Positions 30,447 to 37,551 of a stretch of DNA of 39,699 nt are shown piece after piece. A program made the translations under genes and the position numbers. Below the pieces are notes generated by a model that saw only the letters and a list, made by a program, of their open reading frames with translations, did not search any database and was not told the origin of the DNA. The stretch is from assembly GCA_017411805.1 (NCBI GenBank), contig JAFQPI010000043.1:1-39699 (forward strand), read 5' to 3'. Source of the stretch: Clostridia bacterium. Its GTDB lineage: Bacteria > Bacillota > Clostridia > Oscillospirales > CAG-272. Within the stretch, counting starts at the first letter, position 1, and the number at the start of each line of letters is the position of its first letter.

Positions 30447-32390
30447 ATGCTCGGAACAGAATTTCTGCCCATAAACCCCGAGGAGGTTAAAGCTCGCGGC
30501 TGGGACAGACCCGATTTCGTATACGTCACGGGGGATGCGTACGTCGACCATCCTTCATTTGGCGTTGCAATAATTTCGCGTGTGCTTGAAGCGGCGGGAT
30601 ACCGCGTTGCAATACTTGCGCAGCCTGACTGGAAGACCCTCGACGATATCAAGCGATTCGGCAGACCACGTCTGGGCTTCCTTGTGACCGCGGGCAACGT
30701 CGACTCGATGGTATCCCACTACTCGGTCACCCGCCACCGCCGCTCATACGACTACTATTCCCCCGGCGGGAAGACGGGACTGCGCCCCGACCGCGCAACG
30801 ATCGTCTATTCCAATCTGATCAGACAAGCCTTTGGCGACGTGCCGATAATTCTCGGCGGCCTTGAAGCCTCGCTTCGCCGCTTTGCCCACTACGATTACT
30901 GGGAGGACCGCATGCGCCGCTCAATCCTCATTGACAGCCGCGCCGACATCCTCACCTACGGCATGGGCGAGAATATCCTCGTCCGCATCGCAGATCTGCT
31001 TGACCGTGGAGTTCCCGTCAAAAAGATCCGCGACGTGCGCGGTTCCTGCTATCTCTGCCCCGCGGACAAGCCCGAGGTGCACTACGAGGTTGCCGCGGAG
31101 CTTGACTGGGAGGAGCTCAAGGAGGGCGGACGTGCCTACGCTGACGCCTTCGGAAAGCAGTACCGCGAGCAGGACGCCATCGGCGGACGCGCCATCATCG
31201 AGCACTATGGCGACAAGATCCTCGTCCAGAATCCCCCGATGCCTCCGCTCGAGCGCGAGGAGCTTGACCGCGTCTACGCACTTCCCTACACAAGGAAGGT
31301 CCATCCCGTCTACGACCGTGACGGCGGCGTGCCCGCTATCGCGGAGGTCGCCTTTTCGATCACGCATAACCGCGGCTGCTACGGCGCATGCAATTTCTGC
31401 GCCCTCGCATTCCATCAGGGACGAAGCGTCCGAAGCCGATCAAAGGAAAGCGTCCTCGAGGAGGCTCACGAGATCGTCAAAATGCCCGATTTCAAGGGTT
31501 ACATACACGACGTCGGCGGCCCGACCGCGAATTTCCGCGCGCCCGCCTGTGATAAACAGCTTAAACACGGCGTTTGTCCTAACAGAAAATGCCTCGCGCC
31601 GAAACCCTGCCCCAATCTCAAGGTCGACCACAGCGAATATTCCGATCTGATAAGCGCGATCGAGGCTGTCCCCGGCATCAAAAAGGTCTTCATCCGCTCG
31701 GGAATCCGCTTCGATTATCTTATGGCAGACCCCGACGATTCCTTCTTCCGCAAGCTCGTCCGAGACAACGTCTCGGGTCAGCTCAAGGTTGCTCCCGAGC
31801 ATTGCTCGGCTGGTGTTCTCGCGTATATGGGCAAGCCCGATTTCTCGGTCTACCGCCGTTTCCGCGAGAAATTCTTCGATCTTTGCCGCGAGTGCGGCAA
31901 GGAGCAGTACCTTGTCCCCTATCTGATGTCAAGCCATCCCGGCTCGACCCTCCACGACGCGATCGCACTCGCACTCTACCTCAAGCGTGAAAATCTCTCG
32001 CCCGAGCAGGTTCAGGACTTCTACCCCACCCCCGGCACGGCATCGACGGTCATGTTCGCCACGGGAATCGATCCCTTCACGGGCAAGAAGGTATACGTCG
32101 CACGCGATCCGCGCGAAAAGAGACTTCAGCGCGCGCTCCTGCAGTACGGCAAACCCGAAAACGCTCCTCTCGTCCGCGAGGCACTCATCGCCGCGCACCG
32201 CGAGGACCTCATCGGCACGGGCAAGGATTGCCTCGTCAGACCCGAAAACACCTTCAAGCCGCAGGGCAAGAATCACGGTAATAATCAAAACAATCGCAAT
32301 CGCAACAATTCCCGCCCGCAGAAAAACGCAAGGAACTCCAAGCCCGCAGGCAATCAGAAAAACAACAGAAAGAATGCAAAACGCAAATAA
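30447..32390 (+). CDS. YgiQ family (UPF0313) radical SAM protein
   Basis: 647 residues. The N-terminal part begins MLGTEFLPINPEEVKARGWD, the family start, followed by a B12-binding-like region (DAYVDHPSFGVAIISRVLE, LGFLVTAGNVDSMV). The radical SAM cluster motif is CYGACNFCAL. A second Cys-rich region follows (GVCPNRKCLAPKPC), and QDFYPTPGTASTVMF is a family block. The C-terminal ~45 residues are a basic, Asn/Lys-rich tail. The reaction is not established in the family. I start at ATG 30447 with AGGAG 7 nt upstream; an in-frame start far upstream would run through spoVM. A Rho-independent terminator follows the stop. Confidence 0.95.
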   Translation: MLGTEFLPINPEEVKARGWDRPDFVYVTGDAYVDHPSFGVAIISRVLEAAGYRVAILAQPDWKTLDDIKRFGRPRLGFLVTAGNVDSMVSHYSVTRHRRSYDYYSPGGKTGLRPDRATIVYSNLIRQAFGDVPIILGGLEASLRRFAHYDYWEDRMRRSILIDSRADILTYGMGENILVRIADLLDRGVPVKKIRDVRGSCYLCPADKPEVHYEVAAELDWEELKEGGRAYADAFGKQYREQDAIGGRAIIEHYGDKILVQNPPMPPLEREELDRVYALPYTRKVHPVYDRDGGVPAIAEVAFSITHNRGCYGACNFCALAFHQGRSVRSRSKESVLEEAHEIVKMPDFKGYIHDVGGPTANFRAPACDKQLKHGVCPNRKCLAPKPCPNLKVDHSEYSDLISAIEAVPGIKKVFIRSGIRFDYLMADPDDSFFRKLVRDNVSGQLKVAPEHCSAGVLAYMGKPDFSVYRRFREKFFDLCRECGKEQYLVPYLMSSHPGSTLHDAIALALYLKRENLSPEQVQDFYPTPGTASTVMFATGIDPFTGKKVYVARDPREKRLQRALLQYGKPENAPLVREALIAAHREDLIGTGKDCLVRPENTFKPQGKNHGNNQNNRNRNNSRPQKNARNSKPAGNQKNNRKNAKRK

Positions 32391-32396
32391 AAAATT

Positions 32397-32425
32397 CGGC
32401 TGTCTCGAGGGACAGCCGTATTTTT
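32397..32425 (+). terminator. Rho-independent terminator after ygiQ
   Basis: Perfect 8-bp stem CGGCTGTC (32397-32404) / GACAGCCG (32411-32418), then TA and T5. Confidence 0.85.
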
Positions 32426-32534
32426 ATAGATAAACTCCATAAACAAGCACGGAGTAACCGTTGCCCGAGGAGGTTATTTCGATTCTTTTTACCGTCTTTT
32501 TCGCGGAAAGCGGAATTTCAAGGCGGAGAATTGA
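32424..32534 (-). pseudogene. C-terminal remnant of a beta-rich protein
   Basis: A 36-codon minus-strand frame without a start codon, bounded by stops. Its residues (LRLEIPLSAKKTVKRIEI, then TSSGNGYSVLVYGVYL) look like the last strands of a secreted, discoidin-like or lipoprotein beta domain, not a random frame. It lies directly after, and partly overlaps, the truncated YgjV-like remnant in a different frame. The two seem to have been joined by deletion. The parent gene cannot be named. Confidence 0.5.
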
Positions 32535-32651
32535 TCAAGCCGAAAAGCTGAAAGGCGAGAACGCCCTTTTGCTTTTTTGCCGGAAGGAAAAACAGTTCAT
32601 TGCCATCGCGCCGATGCCGATAGCTTGCGCGATGATATCGTACATTTCCAT
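32518..32651 (-). pseudogene. Frameshifted N-terminal remnant of a YgjV-family membrane protein
   Basis: The frame starts MEMYDIIAQAIGIGAMAMN then CFSFRQKSK, which matches the first membrane helix and QQK turn of Firmicute YgjV-family proteins. At about 32562-32570, in a run of T/A bases, the reading frame shifts: the continuation KGVLAFQLFGLINS is in the next frame and stops after a few codons. Intact members have about 160-190 residues and several more helices, which are missing here. The ATG overlaps the TAA of the upstream secreted-protein gene (TAATG). Confidence 0.65.
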
Positions 32652-33712
32652 TATTTTCTCTTCTTAAACACGAATACCGCGGCAATAGCGACGGTGATCG
32701 CGCCCGATGCCGTAACCGCTGAAGTGCAACCCTTTTCCTCGGGCGCGGGCTCCGTTACATGCTCTGTTACGGGTTCGGTTTCGGGTTCTGTCTCGGGAGC
32801 GGCGGTGGTTTCGGGTGCCTCTGTAGTCTCGGGAAGCTTGATCTCCTCCCAGCATGGCTCGCCCGAGCCCTTGTAAACTACGATATTGTCCACGCAGCCG
32901 TTAACCGCGCCGCCAACCTTGAGCACGAGTGCCTTGCCTCCCGTTTGACGCCATGCGCCGTTCGAGAATTCTTCGCCTCCCGCTCTCGAAACGAGAACAA
33001 AATGTCCTCCGTCGGTATTGTTTCGGACGTAAACACGGGGTCCGACGTCATATTTCTCGCAAACGATACGAACCGTCAGATCTACGTTCCGGAGCACCTG
33101 ACTGCCGTCGAAATCGCGGCGCATGATCTTTTTGGAAATCGAGCTTGTTCCGTCGGTGTCGTCCTGATCTGCGGCATAGTATTCGCCCGGCGCGTCAAAA
33201 TTGCTCCATCTGCCGTTCATTCGAGCTTGACTGTTCGCAGAGCCGTTTATACGGAGATGAAATGAATGATAATATCCCGCCGTGCTGTCCTTATAGTCGG
33301 TCAGAATGGCAATATAGCGCGAGTTGTTGCCCGCAGAGGTGAGAGTAACGTCAAACTGAACGGTATAATCGCTCATCCACGTGCTGAACATCTGCCTCTC
33401 GTCAAGTATCTTGATGTAGGAATCAGCCGCACCGCTCTTATTGTTCGTGACCCAAAGCTTGCCGTCCTTGATCGCGTAGGCAGCCGTCGGATCGGTCACG
33501 GCGGTCTTTGCCGACTTTGAAAGCTCACTCCAGCCGAGAAGCTTTGCCACGGCGGGGTTGCCCGCTGTATTTTCGTAGTTGAATTCCTCGTAATAAACGA
33601 CGTTATAAGCCTCGCCGGGCTCAGCTTCGTCGCGCGGAGCGGCGGATGCGGCAGTAGCAAGCATGGATGCCGTAAGAATCAGAGTGATGATGCTGAATAG
33701 TGTCTTTTTCAT
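32651..33712 (-). CDS. Secreted protein with lectin-like domain and C-terminal membrane anchor
   Basis: 353 residues. A classic signal peptide (MKKTLFSIITLILTASMLA, cleavage near ASAAP) is followed by a ~250-residue beta-rich domain with SDYTVQFDVTLTSAGNN, YYHSFHLRINGSAN and NVDLTVRIVCEKYDVG. That pattern is like a concanavalin A-type jelly roll used for glycan binding. A Thr/Glu/Pro stalk (ETTEAPETTAAPETEPETEP) and a terminal GCTSAVTASGAITVAIAA helix with KKRK follow. This Cys-before-helix tail replaces a standard LPxTG. It lies 7 nt after the frameshifted lipoprotein gene in one transcript. A surface adhesin or polysaccharide-binding role is inferred. Confidence 0.8.
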   Translation of the reverse strand: MKKTLFSIITLILTASMLATAASAAPRDEAEPGEAYNVVYYEEFNYENTAGNPAVAKLLGWSELSKSAKTAVTDPTAAYAIKDGKLWVTNNKSGAADSYIKILDERQMFSTWMSDYTVQFDVTLTSAGNNSRYIAILTDYKDSTAGYYHSFHLRINGSANSQARMNGRWSNFDAPGEYYAADQDDTDGTSSISKKIMRRDFDGSQVLRNVDLTVRIVCEKYDVGPRVYVRNNTDGGHFVLVSRAGGEEFSNGAWRQTGGKALVLKVGGAVNGCVDNIVVYKGSGEPCWEEIKLPETTEAPETTAAPETEPETEPVTEHVTEPAPEEKGCTSAVTASGAITVAIAAVFVFKKRK

Positions 33713-33719
33713 TGATTTA

Positions 33720-34248
33720 TTATCCTTTTTTGATGGTATCTACAAGATCTGTGCCTATATAGCTTTCAAGCGCGAACGGATAACGTGCGCGATTATACTT
33801 CTTTAACATTTTAAGCTCGTTTTCGCCGATCAATCCGTTTTCGTAAGCCTCGCTGAGGGTATAAAGTTTTTCGTCGGCGTATATGTGGATATTATAATCG
33901 CACACATACATGAACGTCTCGCCGCCGACCGTCTCACAACTCAGGGGCGTACCACGTCTTCCAATCCTCGTGTCGGTCAATCTGAAATCAAACAGGTGCG
34001 CTCCCCCGTATTCGCCGAAATAATTGATGATATGGACGTCATTCGTATCGAAGGTATCGAGGAAATGCTTGGCGTATTTTTCAAAGGTCGCGCTCTTAAG
34101 CGTCTCCTCGATATCTGCCGTCGGCTTCGGAAGCTCCACCTCGGGCACGTATATCATATTCGATCCCGAATCGTTCACCATGCCTTCAGGATGGTAATAA
34201 CAATAATAAAGCTAAAATGATACTGAGTACATAAGAGGTTCTTTTCAT
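33720..34248 (-). pseudogene. Lipoprotein gene interrupted by a frameshift at the lipobox
   Basis: From ATG 34248 (GGAG 5 nt upstream and a strong promoter) the frame encodes a signal peptide, MKRTSYVLSIILALLLLLPS, and then hits TGA. Shifting one frame at that point continues EGMVNDSGSN into a 153-codon frame with no stop until 33720. An intact gene would read LPS, a lipobox Cys, then Glu-Gly, so one or two bases appear changed at about 34183-34188. The mature part (HIINYFGEYGGAHLFDFRL, CETVGGETFMYVCDYNIHIY) is unrecognised. It could be a genuine mutation, phase variation, a sequencing error, or internal initiation at ATG 34181. Confidence 0.65.
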
Positions 34249-34277
34249 CATTTCTCCGTTTTTCTAATGATAATATT

Positions 34278-34306
34278 ATAATATCATATTATTATTCCTA
34301 TGTCAA
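34278..34306 (-). promoter_or_regulatory. Promoter of the frameshifted lipoprotein operon
   Basis: Minus strand: consensus -35 TTGACA (34306-34301), 17-nt spacer, extended TGA and -10 TATTAT (34283-34278). Confidence 0.75.
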
Positions 34307-34336
34307 GAATATTTTTCGAATTAAAAAACAAAAAAG

Positions 34337-34366
34337 CCTTGACTTTTCGCGTCAAGGGTGTATAAT
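34337..34366 (+). promoter_or_regulatory. Promoter with overlapping palindrome, phosphoribosyltransferase gene
   Basis: -35 TTGACT (34339-34344), 16-nt spacer, -10 TATAAT (34361-34366). The palindrome CCTTGAC-TTTTCGC-GTCAAGG (34337-34357) covers the -35 and spacer and would suit a repressor operator. Confidence 0.7.
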
Positions 34367-34404
34367 TATATATGGTAAGAATTTTTCATAAGGACGGTAA
34401 AAAC

Positions 34405-34965
34405 ATGGCAAAGACACATTATAATATGAATATCGCGGGATGCGAGCGCGCGCTGCCCCTCTGCCCAATCAGCGACACACTTCAGATCGGTGCTTTCGTC
34501 ATCTTCGGCGATCCCGAGCTGACCACGGCTTGCGCAGAAAAGATGCTTGAGATTGCTCCCGAATACGACTACCTCATCTCCGCCGAGGCGAAGGGCATAC
34601 CGCTCGTCCACGAAATGGCGCGTCTTGCGGGAAATCAGAAATACTTCCTCGCGAGAAAGGCGGCAAAGCTCTATATGTCGGGCGTTTTCGAGGTGACCGT
34701 CAACTCGATCACCACCGCCAAGGAGCAGAAGCTTTATCTCGACAAGGCTGACGCAGAGCTGATGCGCGGCAAGAGAATCCTTATCGTTGACGACGTTATC
34801 TCGACAGGCGAGAGCCTGCTCGCCATCGAAAAGCTCGTAAACGCCGCGGGCGGCAATATCTGCGGACGTATGGCGATCCTTGCCGAGGGCGACGCAACCG
34901 AGCGCGACGATCTCATCTACCTTGAAAAGCTTCCTCTCTTTGATAAGGACGGCGAGCCGATATAA
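34405..34965 (+). CDS. Phosphoribosyltransferase family protein (adenine/xanthine PRT-like)
   Basis: 186 residues. The type I PRT PRPP loop is ILIVDDVISTGESLLA at about 134-149, with the flexible-loop and pyrophosphate segments YDYLISAEAKGIPLVHEMA and FLARKAAKLYM ahead of it. The family transfers ribose-5-phosphate to a purine or similar base; the hood region fits Apt/Xpt-like proteins, but the base cannot be fixed. The start at ATG 34405 has AAGGAC nine nucleotides upstream; an earlier in-frame start at 34372 lies almost on the -10. It stands alone with its own promoter and ends at a bidirectional terminator. Confidence 0.88.
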   Translation: MAKTHYNMNIAGCERALPLCPISDTLQIGAFVIFGDPELTTACAEKMLEIAPEYDYLISAEAKGIPLVHEMARLAGNQKYFLARKAAKLYMSGVFEVTVNSITTAKEQKLYLDKADAELMRGKRILIVDDVISTGESLLAIEKLVNAAGGNICGRMAILAEGDATERDDLIYLEKLPLFDKDGEPI

Positions 34966-34977
34966 GAAGCTAAAAAT

Positions 34978-35006
34978 AAAGCGGAGCTCGCGCTCCGCTT
35001 TGTTTT
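34978..35006. terminator. Bidirectional Rho-independent terminator
   Basis: Perfect 10-bp stem AAAGCGGAGC-TCGC-GCTCCGCTTT (34978-35001) with T tracts on both strands; it overlaps the end of the DUF378 gene. Confidence 0.85.
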
Positions 35007-35223
35007 ACATTGCAGACGATTCCTCGTACTCGTCGCGGGCGCGGAAGAGGAGCGTAACGCACCAGAGCCCCGCAAGGGCAACGAGCGTATAGACGATACG
35101 AGCCCAAAGGCTGTCGTTGCCGCCGAAGAGCCAGGCAACTGTATCGAATTTAAAGAGTCCGACGCCGCCCCAGTTGAACGCGCCGACGATCGTCAGAATG
35201 AGAGCAATACGGTCGATGATCAT
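35005..35223 (-). CDS. DUF378 family small membrane protein
   Basis: 72 residues. The signature is DRIALILTIVGAFNWGGVGL, in which the NWGxxG motif after the first helix is diagnostic of DUF378 (Bacillus YuzA-like). A second membrane helix spans about 42-62 (IVYTLVALAGLWCVTLLF), ending in a charged cytoplasmic tail. GGAGG lies 8 nt before the ATG. Function is unknown for the family. It is convergent with the phosphoribosyltransferase gene. Confidence 0.9.
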   Translation of the reverse strand: MIIDRIALILTIVGAFNWGGVGLFKFDTVAWLFGGNDSLWARIVYTLVALAGLWCVTLLFRARDEYEESSAM

Positions 35224-35412
35224 AGGTAAGCCTCCATAATTTTTTGCAACAATTCACTTTTTTGAGAGCCGTTGCGCTTGAAAATATTATTCACCGCCGC
35301 GCGCTTTTCTATTCACCGCGGAGAAAATTCCGCCACATACGCAAAATTTTCCTCAAAAAAAGAAATAATAATAAAAAAACGCATTTTTCTCAAACTTTTT
35401 TTCAAAAAAGGG

Positions 35413-35441
35413 TTGACATTCTCCCGAAACTATGCTATAAT
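35413..35441 (+). promoter_or_regulatory. Promoter of tRNA-Glu
   Basis: Consensus -35 TTGACA (35413-35418), 17-nt spacer, extended TGC and consensus -10 TATAAT (35436-35441), about 18 nt before the mature 5' end. Confidence 0.88.
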
Positions 35442-35459
35442 ATTCAAGCACCAAACGAT

Positions 35460-35534
35460 GGCCCGTTGGTCAAGCGGTTAAGACACTAGCCTCTCACGCT
35501 GGGAACATGGGTTCGATTCCCGTACGGGTCACCA
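35460..35534 (+). tRNA. tRNA-Glu (anticodon CTC)
   Basis: 75 nt including encoded CCA. Acceptor GGCCCGT pairs with ACGGGTC (one G-T). The anticodon stem CTAGC/GCTGG flanks loop CTCTCAC, giving anticodon CTC. T arm TGGGTTCGATTCCCG is standard. It strongly resembles Firmicute tRNA-Glu. Ordinary Firmicutes use a TTC anticodon for Glu; CTC would be an additional isoacceptor reading GAG. It has its own promoter and terminator, so it is a single-gene unit. Confidence 0.95.
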
Positions 35535-35535
35535 A

Positions 35536-35577
35536 AAAAGATAACATCCGAACTTTTAAGTTCGGATGTTATCTTTT
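35536..35577 (+). terminator. tRNA-Glu terminator
   Basis: A perfect 20-bp stem starting AAAAGATAACATCCG with a two-base loop (TT), ending in TTTT. An unusually long, perfect stem. Confidence 0.9.
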
Positions 35578-35580
35578 TAT

Positions 35581-35760
35581 CCAAGCCGCAGGCTTGGTAT
35601 GGAATCAATGCGCTTGCGCATTGTATGGAATCGCCGAAGGCGTATGGCATCACGCGCAAGCGTGTATACGCGTCTCACTGCGGCTTGATTACATACGCGA
35701 CTGCGTCGCAATTCCATTCCGCAACAAGTTGCGGATCTCATACACGCCTTCGGCGTGATT
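35581..35760. repeat. Hairpin-linker array, TATGGAAT family
   Basis: Perfect mini-hairpins CCAAGCC-GCA-GGCTTGG (35581-35597), CAATGCGC-TT-GCGCATTG (35606-35623), CGCC-GAA-GGCG (35632-35642) and CACGC-GCAA-GCGTG (35651-35664) are joined by TATGGAAT, TATGGAAT and TATGGCAT. After an irregular stretch the linker appears inverted (ATTCCATT) with GCGAC-TGC-GTCGC (35697-35709), CCGCAAC-AA-GTTGCGG (35719-35734) and CACGCC-TTC-GGCGTG (35743-35757). Confidence 0.8.
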
Positions 35761-35781
35761 TGGATGCGAAAAGAGAATGAT

Positions 35782-35826
35782 ATGGCAAAGAATTTATTGC
35801 TTGAATATTCCGAAATAAAGCAAGGT
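35782..35826 (+). other. Possible start fragment of a small protein
   Basis: ATG at 35782 begins MAKNLLLEYSEIKQG and stops within the arm of the following terminator. The start resembles small phage-type proteins, but 15 codons is too little to name. I treat it as a probable remnant. Confidence 0.25.
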
Positions 35827-35845
35827 TGAAAAGCCTTGCTTTTTT
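35818..35845 (+). terminator. Rho-independent terminator
   Basis: Arms AAGCAAGG (35818-35825) and CCTTGCTT (35834-35841) with a trailing T run. No complete gene precedes it; it may belong to a lost gene. Between here and 36016 lie further small hairpins (TCGGGC/GCCCGA; CACCGCC/GGCGGTG; CAATCC/GGATTG) and no gene. Confidence 0.7.
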
Positions 35846-36023
35846 AGTGGGTTCGGGCTTCTGCCCGATATTGTCCCAGCGTGAGCGCAGGAACGGTGCG
35901 AGGAGGGCACCGCCATTTGGCGGTGGACATCCACGCGCTATGCTTGCCCCAGACGCGAGCGTCGGGAAAGCGGAAAAAGATACAATCCAAGGATTGCTTG
36001 GATTTGAAACAACGAATTGATAA

Positions 36024-36052
36024 TTGTTTTTTTCACAAACATGTGCTATAAT
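36024..36052 (+). promoter_or_regulatory. Promoter of the XRE-TPR gene
   Basis: -35 TTGTTT (36024-36029), 17-nt spacer, extended TGC and -10 TATAAT (36047-36052). Confidence 0.65.
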
Positions 36053-36090
36053 ATAATCACACCGGTGAAATGAATTTTGGAGGTGCTTTT

Positions 36091-37272
36091 ATGCAACTTG
36101 ATTTAGGACAAAAAATACGCGAACTGCGTCATCGAGATGGACGCACACAAGAAGCACTTGCCGAGGCTATCGGGATGACATCTCAGGCTGTTTCTCGATG
36201 GGAAGCCAATGGTGGTTACCCAGACATGGAAATGATTCCGTCTATTGCTAATTATTTTGGCATTTCAATTGACGAACTCTTTGGCTACAACAATGAGCGT
36301 TCAAAAAAGATTGACGAGTTAGCTGCAAAGATCGATCAAATGAATTTTCAAAACAACGGAGTAGATATTAACATCGATGAATGTATTTCACTCGCAAGGA
36401 ATGCGTTGATCGAATTTCCGGGTAATGAAAAAATCATGCTGTGCCTTGCTTCGGTACTGTACAATGCAGGATATGTTCGTTATGGTGAATGTCATTTATC
36501 CGATGATGAAGGCTATGATGTTTTGGATATTGAAAAACATCGTACTTACTCCGAATGGAAAGAAGCAATATCTCTTTATGAGAAATTGTTAAAAACCATG
36601 GAAAACGGAGAACCTCGCCATCGTGTAATCCGCGAGCTCACCCAGCTGTACTTGAATACCGGCGAACACACACGAGCACTTGAAGTGATTGAATCTGCCC
36701 CAAATATTTACGGAACAAGGGAATTTCTCAAAGCCAAGGCAGTAGACGGAAAGAAACGTGCCGAGGCTTACGGTGAGGCGTTGCTAAAAACAGTAAGAGC
36801 TTGTTCTGAGCTTATGGTCAGCGGTACGCTCACCAATGAAAAGAATATGTCCGTAGCGGAAAAAGTACAAAGCTTGAGAAACGCTATCGAAATATTTAAT
36901 ACTGTTTGCACCGACGGTAATTGTGGCTTGCACCATTCCTATATTGCGCGTGTCTACACTTTACTTTCCCTGTATCTGTGGTTAGACGGTAAAAAGGACG
37001 ATGCATTTATGGCTTTGGACACTGCACTTCTACACTTCAAACGCTTTGATGAGTGCCGTATCAAGCATACAGGATACTATACTGCACCGCTTATTAAATT
37101 AGTTCAGCATGAAATGTGTAAAAACGCTTCGGATGTTGACTTGCCGATTGAAACATCTCACATGAGCCTTGCGGAAGATTGGCCTTGGTGGAGTGTTTCT
37201 GAATATGAGATTGTGAAACACGAAATTCAAGCAGATCCCCGATGGAATGAATGGGTGTCCAAATTACAGTAA
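36091..37272 (+). CDS. XRE regulator with C-terminal TPR-like repeats
   Basis: 393 residues. The N-terminal XRE helix-turn-helix (about 5-62) reads KIRELRHRDGRTQEALAEAI then SQAVSRWEANGGYPDMEMIP. The rest is helical and tetratricopeptide-like: repeated paired helices with conserved Ala/Leu/Tyr positions (SLARNALIEFPGNEKIMLCL, LYEKLLKTMENGE, LTQLYLNTGEHTRALEV). XRE-TPR proteins in Firmicutes often bind a peptide signal (Rgg/PlcR-like logic); no peptide gene is seen next to it. GGAGG is 7 nt before ATG 36091. The coding sequence is AT-richer than the core genes. It is followed by a GCCCCGC/GCGGGGC terminator. Confidence 0.88.
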   Translation: MQLDLGQKIRELRHRDGRTQEALAEAIGMTSQAVSRWEANGGYPDMEMIPSIANYFGISIDELFGYNNERSKKIDELAAKIDQMNFQNNGVDINIDECISLARNALIEFPGNEKIMLCLASVLYNAGYVRYGECHLSDDEGYDVLDIEKHRTYSEWKEAISLYEKLLKTMENGEPRHRVIRELTQLYLNTGEHTRALEVIESAPNIYGTREFLKAKAVDGKKRAEAYGEALLKTVRACSELMVSGTLTNEKNMSVAEKVQSLRNAIEIFNTVCTDGNCGLHHSYIARVYTLLSLYLWLDGKKDDAFMALDTALLHFKRFDECRIKHTGYYTAPLIKLVQHEMCKNASDVDLPIETSHMSLAEDWPWWSVSEYEIVKHEIQADPRWNEWVSKLQ

Positions 37273-37285
37273 TAATTCTACTCTC

Positions 37286-37309
37286 GCCCCGCCTTGCGCG
37301 GGGCTTTTC
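37286..37309 (+). terminator. Rho-independent terminator of the XRE-TPR gene
   Basis: Perfect stem GCCCCGC (37286-37292) / GCGGGGC (37298-37304) followed by TTTTCTTTG. Confidence 0.85.
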
Positions 37310-37340
37310 TTTGTTTCCTCCGACGCAGATTTTGAATGGT

Positions 37341-37362
37341 GTGACAGCGTGACAGGTGACAG
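37341..37362. repeat. Triple GTGACAG repeat
   Basis: Three GTGACAG units (37341-37347, 37349-37355, 37356-37362), the first followed by one extra C. Next to it CTGCTTTT occurs twice. They might be binding sites or recombination scars; function is unknown. Confidence 0.5.
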
Positions 37363-37430
37363 CTGCTTTTCTGCTTTTCCAAAATTTTAAGAGCTGATAC
37401 TTCATATTACAAACTTGTTGGGTATTTGCC

Positions 37431-37459
37431 ATTATACTACAATATCATTGTGTTGTCAA
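37431..37459 (-). promoter_or_regulatory. Leftward promoter without an evident gene
   Basis: Minus strand: consensus -35 TTGACA (37459-37454), exact 17-nt spacer, consensus -10 TATAAT (37436-37431). The transcript would run left from about 37424 over the GTGACAG repeats and into the antisense of the XRE-TPR 3' end. I see no credible gene there. Confidence 0.65.
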
Positions 37460-37490
37460 TAGTTTTATATAACATTTTTGGAGTTTTCTC

Positions 37491-37519
37491 TTGACAAATA
37501 CAATTTTATATGGTAAAAT
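37491..37519 (+). promoter_or_regulatory. Promoter of the S24 repressor gene
   Basis: Consensus -35 TTGACA (37491-37496), 17-nt spacer, extended TGG and -10 TAAAAT (37514-37519). TTTTATAT occurs at 37463-37470 and 37504-37511, one copy in each half of the divergent region; these could be operator half-sites. Confidence 0.75.
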
Positions 37520-37551
37520 GTAGCCGTAATATAATTTGGAGGTATATCCGT

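Noticed and set aside
35826-36020. A 64-residue plus-strand protein after the tRNA region
   Set aside because: It is assembled from hairpin repeats, has no ribosome site, and starts inside a terminator stem.
37094-37432. A minus-strand 112-residue protein driven by the leftward promoter
   Set aside because: Its ATG lies at the -10 element, upstream of the expected transcript start, and it is antisense to the XRE-TPR gene and its terminator.
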